Counted from the stretch's first letter, positions 5,683 through 14,057 are shown. The stretch: 47,072 bases of DNA from RGIG2206 sp045579085 (GCA_045579085.1 JAZNLO010000014.1:1-47072); one strand, 5' to 3'. Numbers and translations are program-made. Notes: generated from the letters alone by a model not told the origin.

Positions 5683-8307
5683 ATGAAAAAGCAGTTAGAA
5701 AAGATTTACGACCCTGCTTCAGTTGAAGACAGACTTTATAAGTTTTGGGTAGACGGAGGATACTTTCACGCAGAGGCAGACCCTGAGAAAGAGCCTTATA
5801 CAATAGTCATACCGCCACCAAATATCACAGGTCAGCTTCACATGGGCCATGCGCTTGACGAAACCTTGCAGGACATACTTATCCGTTTCAGACGTATGCA
5901 GGGCCGCAGTGCGCTTTGGCTTCCGGGCACAGCCCACGCATCTATTGCAACTGAGGCAAAAATTGTTGCCGCAATGGCTGAGGAAGGCTTGACTAAAGAA
6001 GACCTTGGCAGAGAGAAGTTCTTAGAGCGTGCTTGGGAATGGAAGAGAAAATACGGCGGCAGAATTGTTGAGCAGTTAAAGAAACTCGGCTCCTCTTGTG
6101 ATTGGGACAGAGAGCGTTTCACTCTTGATGAAGGCTGCAATAAGGCTGTTAACGAAGTGTTTGTACGCCTTTATGAAAAAGGCTTAATTTATCGAGGCGA
6201 AAGAATTATTAACTGGTGCCCGTATTGCTTAACATCAATTTCTGATGCTGAGGTTGAATATGAGGAGAGTGACGGAAGCTTCTGGCATATCCGTTATCCG
6301 CTTTCAGATAACAGCGCATATTTAGAGCTTGCCACAACACGTCCTGAAACATTGCTTGGCGATACCGCAATAGCAGTAAACCCGAATGATGACAGATATA
6401 AGTCCGTTATAGGTAAGACTGTAACATTGCCGCTTGTTAATAAAGAGATACCCATTGTAGCTGATGAGTATGTTGAAATGGATTTCGGAACAGGCGTTGT
6501 AAAGATTACTCCCGCTCACGACCCCAACGACTTTGAGGTTGGTTTGCGTCATAATTTGCCTATTATAAACGTGTTTACCGAAGATGCTCATATAAATGAG
6601 AATGGCGGAAAATACGTGGGTATGGATAGGTATGAAGCGAGAAAGGCGATTGTTGCAGACCTTGATGCAGGCGGATATCTTGTTAAGGTTGAGCCTATGC
6701 ACCATAATGTTGGCCATTGCTATCGTTGTCACAGCACAGTTGAGCCCAGAATTTCAATGCAGTGGTTTGTTAAGATGGAGCCACTCGCTAAGCCCGCAAT
6801 CGATTCTGTACGCAACGGAGAGATTAAGTTCATTCCGGAACGTTTCGATAAGATTTATTTTAACTGGATGGAGAACATCAAGGATTGGTGTATTTCACGT
6901 CAGCTCTGGTGGGGGCATAGAATACCTGCTTATTACTGCGCAGATTGCGGTAAGGTTACGGTATCAGCAGACGAAGTTTGCAAGTGCTCTGAATGTGGAA
7001 GCACAAAAATTACTCGTGATGAGGATACTCTTGATACCTGGTTCTCATCAGCACTTTGGCCGTTCTCAACATTGGGTTGGCCTGATGAAACTGATGACTT
7101 AAAATATTTCTATCCTACAAATACGCTCGTAACAGGCTATGACATAATCTTTTTCTGGGTTGCCAGAATGATATTCTCAGGTCTTGAATACACAGGTAAA
7201 CCCCCGTTTGACACAGTGCTGATTCACGGCATTGTGCGTGATGCACAGGGCAGAAAAATGTCGAAGTCGCTTGGCAACGGCATTGACCCGCTTGTTGAAA
7301 TTGAGAAATACGGCGCAGATGCGCTCAGATTCACTCTCGCAACAGGAAACAGTCCGGGAAACGATATGCGCTATATGCCCGAACGTGTTGAAGCATCGAG
7401 AAACTTTGCGAATAAGCTGTGGAATGCATCAAGATTTATATTGATGAATCTTGATGACGAGCAGCGTGCAGCCACCTTACCCGAAAACCTTGAGCTTGAG
7501 GACAAGTGGGTGCTGTCAAAATATAATAGACTGGTTTCAGACGTATCATATAATCTTGATAAATTCGAGATTGGTGTTGCAGTGCAGAAGCTATACGATT
7601 TTATCTGGGATGTATTCTGCGACTGGTATATCGAGCTTTGCAAGGTAAGACTAAATGGTGATGATGCGTCAAGAAAAGCTGTTGCCTGTGACGTGCTTGT
7701 TTATGTTATGACTGGTATTCTCAAGCTGTTGCACCCTTTTATGCCGTTTATCACAGAGGAGATATGGCAAACTCTTCCGCACGACGGAGAAAGCATTATG
7801 GTTTCGAAGTGGCCGGAGTTTGATGAAAACCTTGTCTTCACAGACGATGAACGTGAGTTTGAGCGTATTATGAACGCTATTAAGGCAGTTCGTGCACGCC
7901 GCGCCGATATGAATGTTGTGCCGTCAAAGAAAGCAAAGGTTTACGTTGATACTGGCTTTGTTGACACCTTTAAAAAAGGCGCTGTGTTCTTTGAACGTCT
8001 TGCATCAGCGTCAGAAACTGAGGTTGGTACAAACCTTACAGTTAACGATTCTGTGACTATAATCACAGAGGATGCAAAAATGTTCATACCGCTCGGTGAG
8101 CTTGTAGATTTTGAGGCTGAGCGTGCACGTCTTAACAAAGAACGCGATGCAGTGCTGAAGGATATAGATTTTGTTAACAGCAAGCTTAATAATCCTAATT
8201 TTGTGAACAAAGCACCCGTACAGGTTGTTGAGGCTCAAAAAGAGCAGCTTTCACGTCATATGGATAGGCTTGCAATGATAGAGGAGCATCTGTCAGCTCT
8301 TAAATAA
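5683..8307 (+). CDS. valS: Valyl-tRNA synthetase
   Basis: This class I aminoacyl-tRNA synthetase charges tRNA-Val with valine in the cytoplasm. It has 874 residues, the usual length. The ATP-binding HIGH-type motif reads HMGH at residues 53-56 within PPPNITGQLHMGHA, and the KMSKS loop is KMSKS at 525-529. The inserted editing domain includes ATTRPETLLGDTA and TPAHDPNDFEVG. The anticodon-binding domain (from about 600) is followed by the C-terminal coiled-coil arm (RLNKERDAVLKDIDFVNSKL) characteristic of ValRS and absent from IleRS. A Cys cluster (CADCGK, CKCSECGS) near 425-445 is an insertion seen in many bacterial forms. GAGAGGAG precedes the ATG. folC follows after 15 bases. Confidence 0.98.
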   Translation: MKKQLEKIYDPASVEDRLYKFWVDGGYFHAEADPEKEPYTIVIPPPNITGQLHMGHALDETLQDILIRFRRMQGRSALWLPGTAHASIATEAKIVAAMAEEGLTKEDLGREKFLERAWEWKRKYGGRIVEQLKKLGSSCDWDRERFTLDEGCNKAVNEVFVRLYEKGLIYRGERIINWCPYCLTSISDAEVEYEESDGSFWHIRYPLSDNSAYLELATTRPETLLGDTAIAVNPNDDRYKSVIGKTVTLPLVNKEIPIVADEYVEMDFGTGVVKITPAHDPNDFEVGLRHNLPIINVFTEDAHINENGGKYVGMDRYEARKAIVADLDAGGYLVKVEPMHHNVGHCYRCHSTVEPRISMQWFVKMEPLAKPAIDSVRNGEIKFIPERFDKIYFNWMENIKDWCISRQLWWGHRIPAYYCADCGKVTVSADEVCKCSECGSTKITRDEDTLDTWFSSALWPFSTLGWPDETDDLKYFYPTNTLVTGYDIIFFWVARMIFSGLEYTGKPPFDTVLIHGIVRDAQGRKMSKSLGNGIDPLVEIEKYGADALRFTLATGNSPGNDMRYMPERVEASRNFANKLWNASRFILMNLDDEQRAATLPENLELEDKWVLSKYNRLVSDVSYNLDKFEIGVAVQKLYDFIWDVFCDWYIELCKVRLNGDDASRKAVACDVLVYVMTGILKLLHPFMPFITEEIWQTLPHDGESIMVSKWPEFDENLVFTDDEREFERIMNAIKAVRARRADMNVVPSKKAKVYVDTGFVDTFKKGAVFFERLASASETEVGTNLTVNDSVTIITEDAKMFIPLGELVDFEAERARLNKERDAVLKDIDFVNSKLNNPNFVNKAPVQVVEAQKEQLSRHMDRLAMIEEHLSALK

Positions 8308-8322
8308 CAGTGGAGATATAAA

Positions 8323-9585
8323 ATGAATTATGCCGAATCCGTGAGATTTATACATTCACGTCTTAAATTCGGCTCTCGCCCGGGACTTGATAATATAAGG
8401 CGCATAACCTCTTTGTTGGGTAATCCTCAAAGCAGCGGTATGCGCTTTGTCCATATAGCAGGCACCAACGGCAAGGGCTCGATATCCACGATGCTCAGCA
8501 ATATGCTGATAAAAGCGGGATTTAAGACCGGTTTGTATATCTCTCCTTATGTAGTTAACTTTAGAGAACGCTTCCAGATAAACGGTGAGATGATTAGCGC
8601 TAAGGGCTTTGCTAAACTTGCAAGCAGAGTCAAACCGCTTGTAGAGCAGTTAGACCTGGAGGGCGTGTGCCTTACTGAGTTTGAGATTATTACAGCAATT
8701 GCATTTTTGTATTTTAAAGAGAGTGGTTGCGATTATGTGGTGCTCGAAGTTGGTATGGGCGGAAGATTTGATGCTACCAATATAATCGAGTCGCCTGATT
8801 GCAGCGTTATTGCGCATATTGACTTAGACCATACCGCAGTGCTTGGTGAAACCTATGAGCAGATAGCGTATGAAAAGTGCGGTATTATCAAGTCGGGTTG
8901 CCCTGTTGTATCTTATCCCGAACAGCCTGATGGGGCAAAGGCAGTTATTGAAAAAACTGCTCTTAAAAAGGGTTGCGCACTTTATATTCCACAAGTGCCT
9001 AACGCTGATTTTGCTATCAACAAAAGCACTTTTACCTTTGAAGGAGAAGATTACGAATTAAAACTTATTGGGGAACACCAGATTAAAAATTCTGTTACTG
9101 CTATTAAGGCAGCGAAAGTGCTGGGTATTCAGCCTGACGATATTTGCGTTGCACTAAAGAGCACACAATTTTTTGCAAGATTTGAGGTAATATCAGAAAA
9201 ACCTCTGTTAATTCTTGATGGAGCTCACAACCCCGATGGTATGACTGCTCTTGCTGATAATATAAAAAGATATTGCGATAAAAAGCCAACACTTGTAATA
9301 GGTATGCTTAAGGATAAGGAGTTTGAGTCGGCGCTCAGTATCGTTGCACCGCTGTGTGAGAATATAATCACTCTTAAGGTGCCAAATCCACGAACGCTAA
9401 CGGCTGCTCAGTTAGGGAAAAGCGCAAGAAAGTTTTGCAAAAACGTGTGGTGTGCAAGGGGATATGAGTCGGCGCTTAATATGGCTTATGAGAAAAGCAA
9501 CGGCGCACCGATAATTGTTGCGGGCTCGCTGTATCTGGCATCTGTAATACGACCGAAGCTTTTAAGCTTTGATAAAATTCAATAA
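8323..9585 (+). CDS. folC: Folylpolyglutamate synthase / dihydrofolate synthase
   Basis: A Mur-ligase-family enzyme that adds glutamate to folates and, in many bacteria, to dihydropteroate. The 420 residues fit the family. The ATP-binding loop is GTNGKGS (residues 47-53) within FVHIAGTNGKGS. Further family signatures are LEVGMGGRFDATN and ILDGAHNPDGM in the C-terminal domain. It follows valS by 15 bases with a GTGGAG site, an arrangement (valS-folC) common in Firmicutes. A strong terminator ends the unit. Confidence 0.97.
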   Translation: MNYAESVRFIHSRLKFGSRPGLDNIRRITSLLGNPQSSGMRFVHIAGTNGKGSISTMLSNMLIKAGFKTGLYISPYVVNFRERFQINGEMISAKGFAKLASRVKPLVEQLDLEGVCLTEFEIITAIAFLYFKESGCDYVVLEVGMGGRFDATNIIESPDCSVIAHIDLDHTAVLGETYEQIAYEKCGIIKSGCPVVSYPEQPDGAKAVIEKTALKKGCALYIPQVPNADFAINKSTFTFEGEDYELKLIGEHQIKNSVTAIKAAKVLGIQPDDICVALKSTQFFARFEVISEKPLLILDGAHNPDGMTALADNIKRYCDKKPTLVIGMLKDKEFESALSIVAPLCENIITLKVPNPRTLTAAQLGKSARKFCKNVWCARGYESALNMAYEKSNGAPIIVAGSLYLASVIRPKLLSFDKIQ

Positions 9586-9621
9586 ATTACGACGGCGGTA
9601 TTCAATGGAATAAGCCTGTCC

Positions 9622-9655
9622 AATCCCGTATCATAATTGATACGGGATTTTTTAT
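9622..9655 (+). terminator. Terminator between folC and the spoIIA operon
   Basis: A perfect 12-bp stem (9622-9633 with 9638-9649), TAAT loop and T-tract. It ends only a few bases before the spoIIAA ribosome binding site, leaving almost no room for a promoter after it. Confidence 0.9.
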
Positions 9656-9671
9656 TTTGAGGTGAATGAAT

Positions 9672-9989
9672 ATGTCGGTAAACATTGATTTTACAGGAGA
9701 GGTACTAACAGCCAGACTGGTTGGAGAGTTAGACCATCACGAAGCAGCACCAATAAGGGAACAGATTGATAACGCAATACTTACAAACCGTCCCACGCTT
9801 GTGATAATTGATTTCAGTGATTTGACTTTTATGGATTCTTCAGGCATAGGTCTGGTAATGGGCAGGTCAAATACTGCAAAATCAGTGAATGCAGAACTTC
9901 ACATCTGCGGTATGACAAACAATGTATACAAGGTAATGAAGCTCTCGGGGCTTGATAGAATTGCAGTAATAGAGAAAGGAAAGAGATAA
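9672..9989 (+). CDS. spoIIAA: Anti-sigma F factor antagonist SpoIIAA
   Basis: A STAS-domain protein of 105 residues that frees SigF by binding the kinase SpoIIAB; it is switched by phosphorylation of a serine in the DSSGIG motif (residues 55-60, within DLTFMDSSGIGLVMGR). ATG 9672 is preferred over ATG 9666 because GAGGTG (9659-9664) is then seven bases away. It heads the classical spoIIAA-spoIIAB-sigF order; spoIIAB begins two bases after its stop. In related organisms this operon is transcribed by SigH with Spo0A; I could not find a convincing SigH promoter nearby. Confidence 0.95.
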   Translation: MSVNIDFTGEVLTARLVGELDHHEAAPIREQIDNAILTNRPTLVIIDFSDLTFMDSSGIGLVMGRSNTAKSVNAELHICGMTNNVYKVMKLSGLDRIAVIEKGKR

Positions 9990-9990
9990 A

Positions 9991-10428
9991 ATGAAACCTT
10001 TAAACGAGATAAAGATAACACTGATATCAAAATCAAATAATGAGTCGTTTGCAAGAGCGGCTATAGCATCATTTGTGGCTCAACTTGACCCAACAGTTGA
10101 AGAGTTAAATGATATAAAAACAGCAGTCAGTGAGGCGGTAACAAATTGTATTGTGCACGCATACAGAGAGAACTTGGGCAATATTTACATAACAGCAGGA
10201 ATATATGAAAACAGAGTGATTAAACTAAAAATCAAGGACAAAGGCTGTGGCATTGAAAATTTAGAACAAGCTATGACCCCGATGTATTCATCATTGGGCG
10301 GCGAGAGAGCAGGACTCGGTTTTGCTGTAATGCAAACTTTTATGGACAAGCTTAGTGTGCGCTCTGTAGTGAACAAAGGCACAACGGTAACTATGAGTAA
10401 GCGTTTGTCATTCAGGGCACAGGTATGA
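9991..10428 (+). CDS. spoIIAB: Anti-sigma F factor / serine kinase SpoIIAB
   Basis: A GHKL-fold ATPase of 145 residues that holds SigF inactive and phosphorylates SpoIIAA. Visible boxes are the N-box SEAVTNCIVHAY (Glu48, Asn52), the G1 box DKGCGI (83-88) and the G2-type stretch GERAGLGFAVMQTFMD. Length and motif order match the B. subtilis protein. Its stop overlaps the start of sigF by four bases (ATGA at 10425), so synthesis of the anti-sigma factor and the sigma factor is coupled. Confidence 0.97.
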   Translation: MKPLNEIKITLISKSNNESFARAAIASFVAQLDPTVEELNDIKTAVSEAVTNCIVHAYRENLGNIYITAGIYENRVIKLKIKDKGCGIENLEQAMTPMYSSLGGERAGLGFAVMQTFMDKLSVRSVVNKGTTVTMSKRLSFRAQV

Positions 10429-11084
10429 CTTGCAGAGAAGAAACCATAACTGAAAATCTGGGGCTTGTACATTCTTGTTGCAAGAGATTCAAGGGCAGAG
10501 GCATCGAATATGACGATTTGTATCAGGCGGGCTGCTTAGGTTTAATAAAAGCGGTGGATAATTTTGATGAGTCAAGAGGCTTGATGTTTTCAACTTACGC
10601 CGTCCCGGTGATATTAGGCGAGGTAAAAAGGTTGTTCAGGGATGGGGGAAGCGTAAAAGTCAGCCGACCTTTGAAAGAACTATCACTTAAAGCAGTGAGA
10701 ACAAGTGAGTGTATGTTAAAGGAGCTTGGACGCACTCCTCAGCTTTCGGAGCTTGCAGAGCGGCTTGGCGTAAGCAACGAGGCGGCGGCGGAAGCGCTCT
10801 GCGCTGCGCAACCAACAATGTCGCTAACGCAAGGTCTTGACGGCGAGAAGAACGAATATGATATTCCAATAGTAGATGAGCAAGAAAAACTTTGTGAAAA
10901 TTTATCGTTGATTGATGCAATAAACAAGCTTGATGAAAGAGATATAAGTATAATAAAGCTAAGGTATCAAAAAGAGTGCACACAGAGCAAAACAGCTCAG
11001 CTTCTTGGTATGACACAGGTACAGGTATCAAGACGTGAAAAGATTATATTGATGAAAATACGGCAATTATTAGATTGCGTGTAG
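10425..11084 (+). CDS. sigF: RNA polymerase sigma factor SigF (first forespore sigma)
   Basis: A sigma-70-family factor of 219 residues. Region 2 is clear (LVHSCCKRFKGRGIEYDDLYQAGCLGLIKAVD, quoted in parts: YDDLYQAGCLGLIKAVDNF, RGLMFSTYAVPVILGEVKR), then KVSRPLKEL of region 3 and a region 4 helix-turn-helix (SKTAQLLGMTQVQVSRREKI). The N-terminus is about 35 residues shorter than in B. subtilis SigF, starting just before region 2. Position at the end of spoIIA identifies it as SigF rather than SigG. It directs early forespore genes after SpoIIAA releases it from SpoIIAB. Confidence 0.95.
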   Translation: MTCREETITENLGLVHSCCKRFKGRGIEYDDLYQAGCLGLIKAVDNFDESRGLMFSTYAVPVILGEVKRLFRDGGSVKVSRPLKELSLKAVRTSECMLKELGRTPQLSELAERLGVSNEAAAEALCAAQPTMSLTQGLDGEKNEYDIPIVDEQEKLCENLSLIDAINKLDERDISIIKLRYQKECTQSKTAQLLGMTQVQVSRREKIILMKIRQLLDCV

Positions 11085-11132
11085 GATAAAAGTATAATTA
11101 AGAAAAATAAATGGTTTTATTTGAAAAATCTG

Positions 11133-11161
11133 TTGACAACTTGTTATCGCTGTGTTATAAT
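11133..11161 (+). promoter_or_regulatory. Consensus promoter of the tRNA cluster
   Basis: TTGACA (11133-11138), exactly 17 bp, TATAAT (11156-11161), 18 bases before the first tRNA. A perfect vegetative promoter, as expected for stable RNA. Confidence 0.88.
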
Positions 11162-11179
11162 TCCAAAGTCACGAAATAT

Positions 11180-11256
11180 GGCGGTATAGCTCAGTTGGCT
11201 AGAGCATGCGGTTCATACCCGCAGTGTCGTTGGTTCGAATCCGACTACCGCTACCA
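11180..11256 (+). tRNA. tRNA-Met (CAT), elongator type
   Basis: All four arms fold. The acceptor GGCGGTA pairs with TACCGCT (one G-U at position 1-72), the D-arm is GCTC/GAGC and the anticodon loop TTCATAC gives CAT. The T-arm carries TTCGAAT, and CCA is encoded. The sequence resembles the B. subtilis elongator tRNA-Met, including the 1-72 pair, so it is neither an initiator nor an obvious Ile-CAT tRNA. Confidence 0.95.
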
Positions 11257-11259
11257 TAC

Positions 11260-11334
11260 GGCCCGTTGGTCAAGCGGTTAAGACACCGCCCTTTCACGGC
11301 GGTAACATGGGTTCGATTCCCGTACGGGTCACCA
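11260..11334 (+). tRNA. tRNA-Glu (TTC)
   Basis: The acceptor GGCCCGT pairs with ACGGGTC, the anticodon loop CTTTCAC gives TTC, the T-loop is TTCGATT and CCA is encoded. It starts three bases after tRNA-Met, so both come from one transcript. Confidence 0.95.
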
Positions 11335-11340
11335 AGCCTC

Positions 11341-11380
11341 ACCCCTCGTGCTGGCTAAGTATACGAGGGGTTTGTTTATT
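11341..11380 (+). terminator. Terminator-like hairpin between tRNA-Glu and tRNA-His
   Basis: A 9-bp stem (11341-11349 with 11363-11371) is followed by TTGTTTATTT. It may end or attenuate the first tRNA pair. Confidence 0.6.
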
Positions 11381-11381
11381 T

Positions 11382-11459
11382 GGTGGGTATAGCGCAGTTG
11401 GTTAGCGCGCCAGATTGTGGCTCTGGAGGTCAAGGGTTCGACTCCCTTTATCCACCCCA
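11382..11459 (+). tRNA. tRNA-His (GTG)
   Basis: The acceptor GTGGGTA pairs with TATCCAC. The extra 5' G at 11382 (G-1) faces a C at position 73, the identity pair of bacterial tRNA-His. Anticodon loop TTGTGGC gives GTG. CCA is encoded. Confidence 0.94.
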
Positions 11460-11531
11460 TTTAAATTATCTGGCACGCTGAGGTAACATGATTGCTGGCG
11501 TGCTATATTTATATAGAAAAAGTTTATATAT

Positions 11532-11606
11532 TGGGGTGTCGCCAAGCGGTAAGGCACGGGATTTTGATTCCCGCATCCGTAGGTTCGAATCCTGCCACCC
11601 CAGCCA
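11532..11606 (+). tRNA. tRNA-Gln (TTG)
   Basis: The acceptor TGGGGTG pairs with CACCCCA, the anticodon loop TTTTGAT gives TTG, the T-loop is TTCGAAT and CCA is encoded. The U1-A72 pair is usual for tRNA-Gln. Confidence 0.95.
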
Positions 11607-11608
11607 AG

Positions 11609-11638
11609 AAAAAGGACTTGCTTTCGCAAGCCCTTTTT
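11609..11638 (+). terminator. Terminator after tRNA-Gln
   Basis: An A-rich arm, a CTTGC/GCAAG stem with TTTC loop (11617-11630) and a T5 tract lie directly after the encoded CCA. Confidence 0.75.
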
Positions 11639-11642
11639 CAAT

Positions 11643-11758
11643 GAAGCGTTCCTTAATGCTGATGCGCAACATTAAGGAACGCTTCGCATCATAAATGAGT
11701 GAAGCGAATTTACATCATATTGCGCAAAGCGCAATGCATCATATCGACAAAGTCGATA
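11643..11758. repeat. Array of palindromes separated by CATCAT (REP-like intergenic element)
   Basis: A perfect 16-bp inverted repeat (11643-11658 with 11670-11685) comes first. Its closing CGCTTC (11680-11685) can pair instead with a second GAAGCG at 11701-11706. Two small hairpins follow with identical AAA loops: ATTGCGC/GCGCAAT (11719-11735) and ATCGAC/GTCGAT (11743-11757), each preceded by CATCAT. No frame is conserved across it. The rest of the gap up to the next gene (11759-11857) is AT-rich. Confidence 0.7.
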
Positions 11759-11857
11759 CATCTTTTTATGTAATATTTTACTTTTAAACTTTTCATTTTT
11801 TTACTAATAGTAATCACAGCGGACAAATTGTCATATACTTAACTGGCGGTGATTGTT

Positions 11858-12109
11858 ATGGAAACAATTTTTTATATAATTTTTGCGGTTGGAGCACTCC
11901 TAACGCTTGTTTGCGCAGTTAGGGCAGGTAAAGCGTTTAAGTACTTTGCTATCTCATCAGCTTGTGGTGTAATATTGTTGGTAATTTTAAATATATTTGG
12001 CGGATTATTAAACATAAATCTGCCAATCAATGCAACAACTGCCATATTAAGCCTTACAGGTGGTTTGCCTGCAACGTTATTTGCTGTTTTGCTTATAATG
12101 CTTATATAA
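11858..12109 (+). CDS. BofA-like membrane protein (pro-SigK processing inhibitor family)
   Basis: An 83-residue, very hydrophobic protein with two to three membrane segments. The C-terminal half (INLPINATTAILSLTGGLPA, then TLFAVLLIML) matches the pattern of the BofA family: a Pro-Ile-Asn turn, then a Gly-Pro-containing hydrophobic segment. In B. subtilis, BofA holds the protease SpoIVFB inactive in the membrane around the forespore until engulfment is complete. ATG 11858 is preferred to GTG 11849 because GGTGAT lies five bases before it. CATATACT (11832-11839) upstream fits the CATANNNT form of SigE/SigK -10 boxes, but I see no clear -35. The family call is by pattern; the clostridial role is less certain. 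Confidence 0.72.
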   Translation: METIFYIIFAVGALLTLVCAVRAGKAFKYFAISSACGVILLVILNIFGGLLNINLPINATTAILSLTGGLPATLFAVLLIMLI

Positions 12110-12127
12110 TCTTAATAAGTAGGTTAA

Positions 12128-12156
12128 TTGACAATATTGCGACATTATAGTATAAT
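12128..12156 (+). promoter_or_regulatory. Consensus promoter of the glycan/two-component operon
   Basis: TTGACA (12128-12133), 17 bp, TATAAT (12151-12156), ending 28 bases before the first start codon. No other clear promoter is seen before 19.4 kb, so it probably drives the whole run. Confidence 0.82.
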
Positions 12157-12184
12157 AAAGCTATATTTGCCTTGAGGTGATATA

Positions 12185-14047
12185 GTGAAAAAAATCAAGA
12201 GATTGGTTCCGGTTGCTATACTTGTCGCGTTTGATATAGTTTGTGTAGTTTTATCACTGGTTTCAGCTTTTTTAATCAGATATACAAGCAGTCAGTTTGC
12301 TCTTAATCATTTCTTTGGGTATTCATATATTTATCTGCCTGCACTTGTTATAATCTTTCTGCTGGTAAGCGTGCTGTTGAGAAGATATACAGGCGTATTG
12401 AAACACGCGGATATGCTTGATGCTGTTTACCAGTTTATAGTGGTTGCTATTTCGTTTACACTTTTCTATCTGTTTGACCAGACAAAGAGCGTCTATTTGC
12501 CGTTTGTTGATTACAGAATACCTGATGTTTCAGTGTTTGTATTTGCGGCAGCGATAGCGTTTTTAATCACTATGACTGCAAGATTTGCCGTAAGAATCAG
12601 GGACACGCTCAGCTCAAAAATTAGAAGTTCCAAGATTGATTCGAAGAAGATACTTATTTTTGGCGCGGGCGAAGCGGGCGTTTTCTTTAAACGCAAGCAG
12701 GACAATCACCCTGAAGACAAGCTTAGACCTGTTGTATTCATAGACGATGATGAGCAGCTTATCGGCAAGAGAATTTGTGGTATCCAAGTGTATGGTAACC
12801 GTGAAAAAATGGCTGAGGCTATCGAAAAGTTTGACATTGACGAGGTTGTTGTAGCGATACCTACTGCAAACCGCGAGGTTTTCAAATATGCGCTTGACGT
12901 TTGCAAACGCTATCGTTGCCGAATCCAGAGATTTGGAACACTTGACGATGTTGACTTAAACAAGGCTGTGCTTTCTAACATCAACTATGAGGACTTGCTT
13001 CACAGAGTTGGAGTTAATTTAAATATGAATGCAGTCAGCAACTTTATTAAAGATAAGACTGTGCTTGTCACTGGCGGCGTGGGCTCAATCGGCTCGGAAA
13101 TCTGCCGTCAGGTGCTGTCGTTTGGCTGCAAGAAGCTTGTTATTTTTGATTTTAATGAAAACGGACTTTATGAGATTAACAACGAACTGCTTGAGATTTA
13201 TGATTCGTCAAGATATGAATTAAGACTTGGCTCAATCAGAGACAGCAAGCGTCTTAACGAGGTTTTTGATGAGTTTAATCCTGACGTTGTTTTTCACGCA
13301 GCAGCGCACAAGCACGTGCCGATGTCTGAGATTAACCCAAAAGAAGCGGTTAAAAACAATGTTTTTGGAACATATAAAACCGCAATGGCGGCAATTAACC
13401 ATAAGGTTGATAAATTCATACTGATTTCAACCGATAAGGCGGTTAACCCGACAAGCATTATGGGCGCAACGAAGCGTATTGCAGAGCTTGTTGTGCAGAT
13501 GCTTGATTCTGCGTCTGATACTGATTTTGCGGCTGTAAGATTTGGTAATGTGTTGGGGTCAAACGGCAGCGTAGTTCCGTTTTTCAGCAAACAGATTAGC
13601 AGTGGCGGTCCTGTCACTGTAACACATAGGGATATGCGTAGGTATTTTATGACTATCCCTGAGGCAGTCCAGCTTGTTTTGGAAGCGGGTGCTATGGCTT
13701 ACGGCGGAGAAATATTTGTACTTGAGATGGGCGAGCCTGTTAAAATTTACGATTTGGCGTGCGATTTGATTCGCCTTTCGGGATATGAGCCAGACGTTGA
13801 TATTAAGATAGAGTTTACAGGACTACGTCCGGGAGAGAAGCTCTTTGAGGAAATTCATCTTGAGGCAGAGAGCTTTGATAAAACAGCAAATGAACAGATA
13901 TACATAATGAAGCCTGTTGAACGCGATGATTATCAGTTGAGCAGTAAAATTAAGGAATTGGGTCAGCTGGCTGATGGCGATTCGTTCTCGGAGTTGTTTA
14001 AAAAGGTTAAGGATATAGTTCCTACATTCGACCATACGCTTGATTAA
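12185..14047 (+). CDS. Membrane-bound UDP-sugar 4,6-dehydratase (PglF/FlaA1/CapD-like)
   Basis: A 620-residue polysaccharide biosynthesis protein. Four membrane helices fill residues 1-130. A Rossmann-like domain follows (KKILIFGAGEAGVFFKRK, near 155-172), and then a short-chain dehydrogenase domain with the NAD loop VTGGVGSIGSEICR (about 295-308). Family signatures are HAAAHKHVPMSE, STDKAVNPTSIMGATKR and FTGLRPGEKLFEE. Members convert UDP-GlcNAc to a 4-keto-6-deoxy sugar, the first step toward bacillosamine-type or other amino-deoxy sugars. The start is GTG, with GAGGTGA four bases upstream. The aminotransferase needed for the next step follows directly, then the sugar transferase. Confidence 0.93.
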   Translation: MKKIKRLVPVAILVAFDIVCVVLSLVSAFLIRYTSSQFALNHFFGYSYIYLPALVIIFLLVSVLLRRYTGVLKHADMLDAVYQFIVVAISFTLFYLFDQTKSVYLPFVDYRIPDVSVFVFAAAIAFLITMTARFAVRIRDTLSSKIRSSKIDSKKILIFGAGEAGVFFKRKQDNHPEDKLRPVVFIDDDEQLIGKRICGIQVYGNREKMAEAIEKFDIDEVVVAIPTANREVFKYALDVCKRYRCRIQRFGTLDDVDLNKAVLSNINYEDLLHRVGVNLNMNAVSNFIKDKTVLVTGGVGSIGSEICRQVLSFGCKKLVIFDFNENGLYEINNELLEIYDSSRYELRLGSIRDSKRLNEVFDEFNPDVVFHAAAHKHVPMSEINPKEAVKNNVFGTYKTAMAAINHKVDKFILISTDKAVNPTSIMGATKRIAELVVQMLDSASDTDFAAVRFGNVLGSNGSVVPFFSKQISSGGPVTVTHRDMRRYFMTIPEAVQLVLEAGAMAYGGEIFVLEMGEPVKIYDLACDLIRLSGYEPDVDIKIEFTGLRPGEKLFEEIHLEAESFDKTANEQIYIMKPVERDDYQLSSKIKELGQLADGDSFSELFKKVKDIVPTFDHTLD

Positions 14048-14057
14048 GAGGTGTGTT

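Noticed and set aside
6596..7102. A 168-residue + strand frame inside valS
   Set aside because: It is a shifted reading of valS; the synthetase frame is continuous and complete.
9666..9671. ATG 9666 as the spoIIAA start
   Set aside because: The GAGGTG site would be one base away; ATG 9672 has correct spacing and gives the standard N-terminus.
11460..11531. Loose inverted repeat GCACGC/GCGTGC between tRNA-His and tRNA-Gln as a terminator
   Set aside because: The stem is only six base pairs with a 19-base loop and no T-tract.
11402..11694. Several frames of 68-79 residues on both strands across the tRNA genes
   Set aside because: They run through tRNA-His and tRNA-Gln and read as translated tRNA; none has a proper ribosome binding site.
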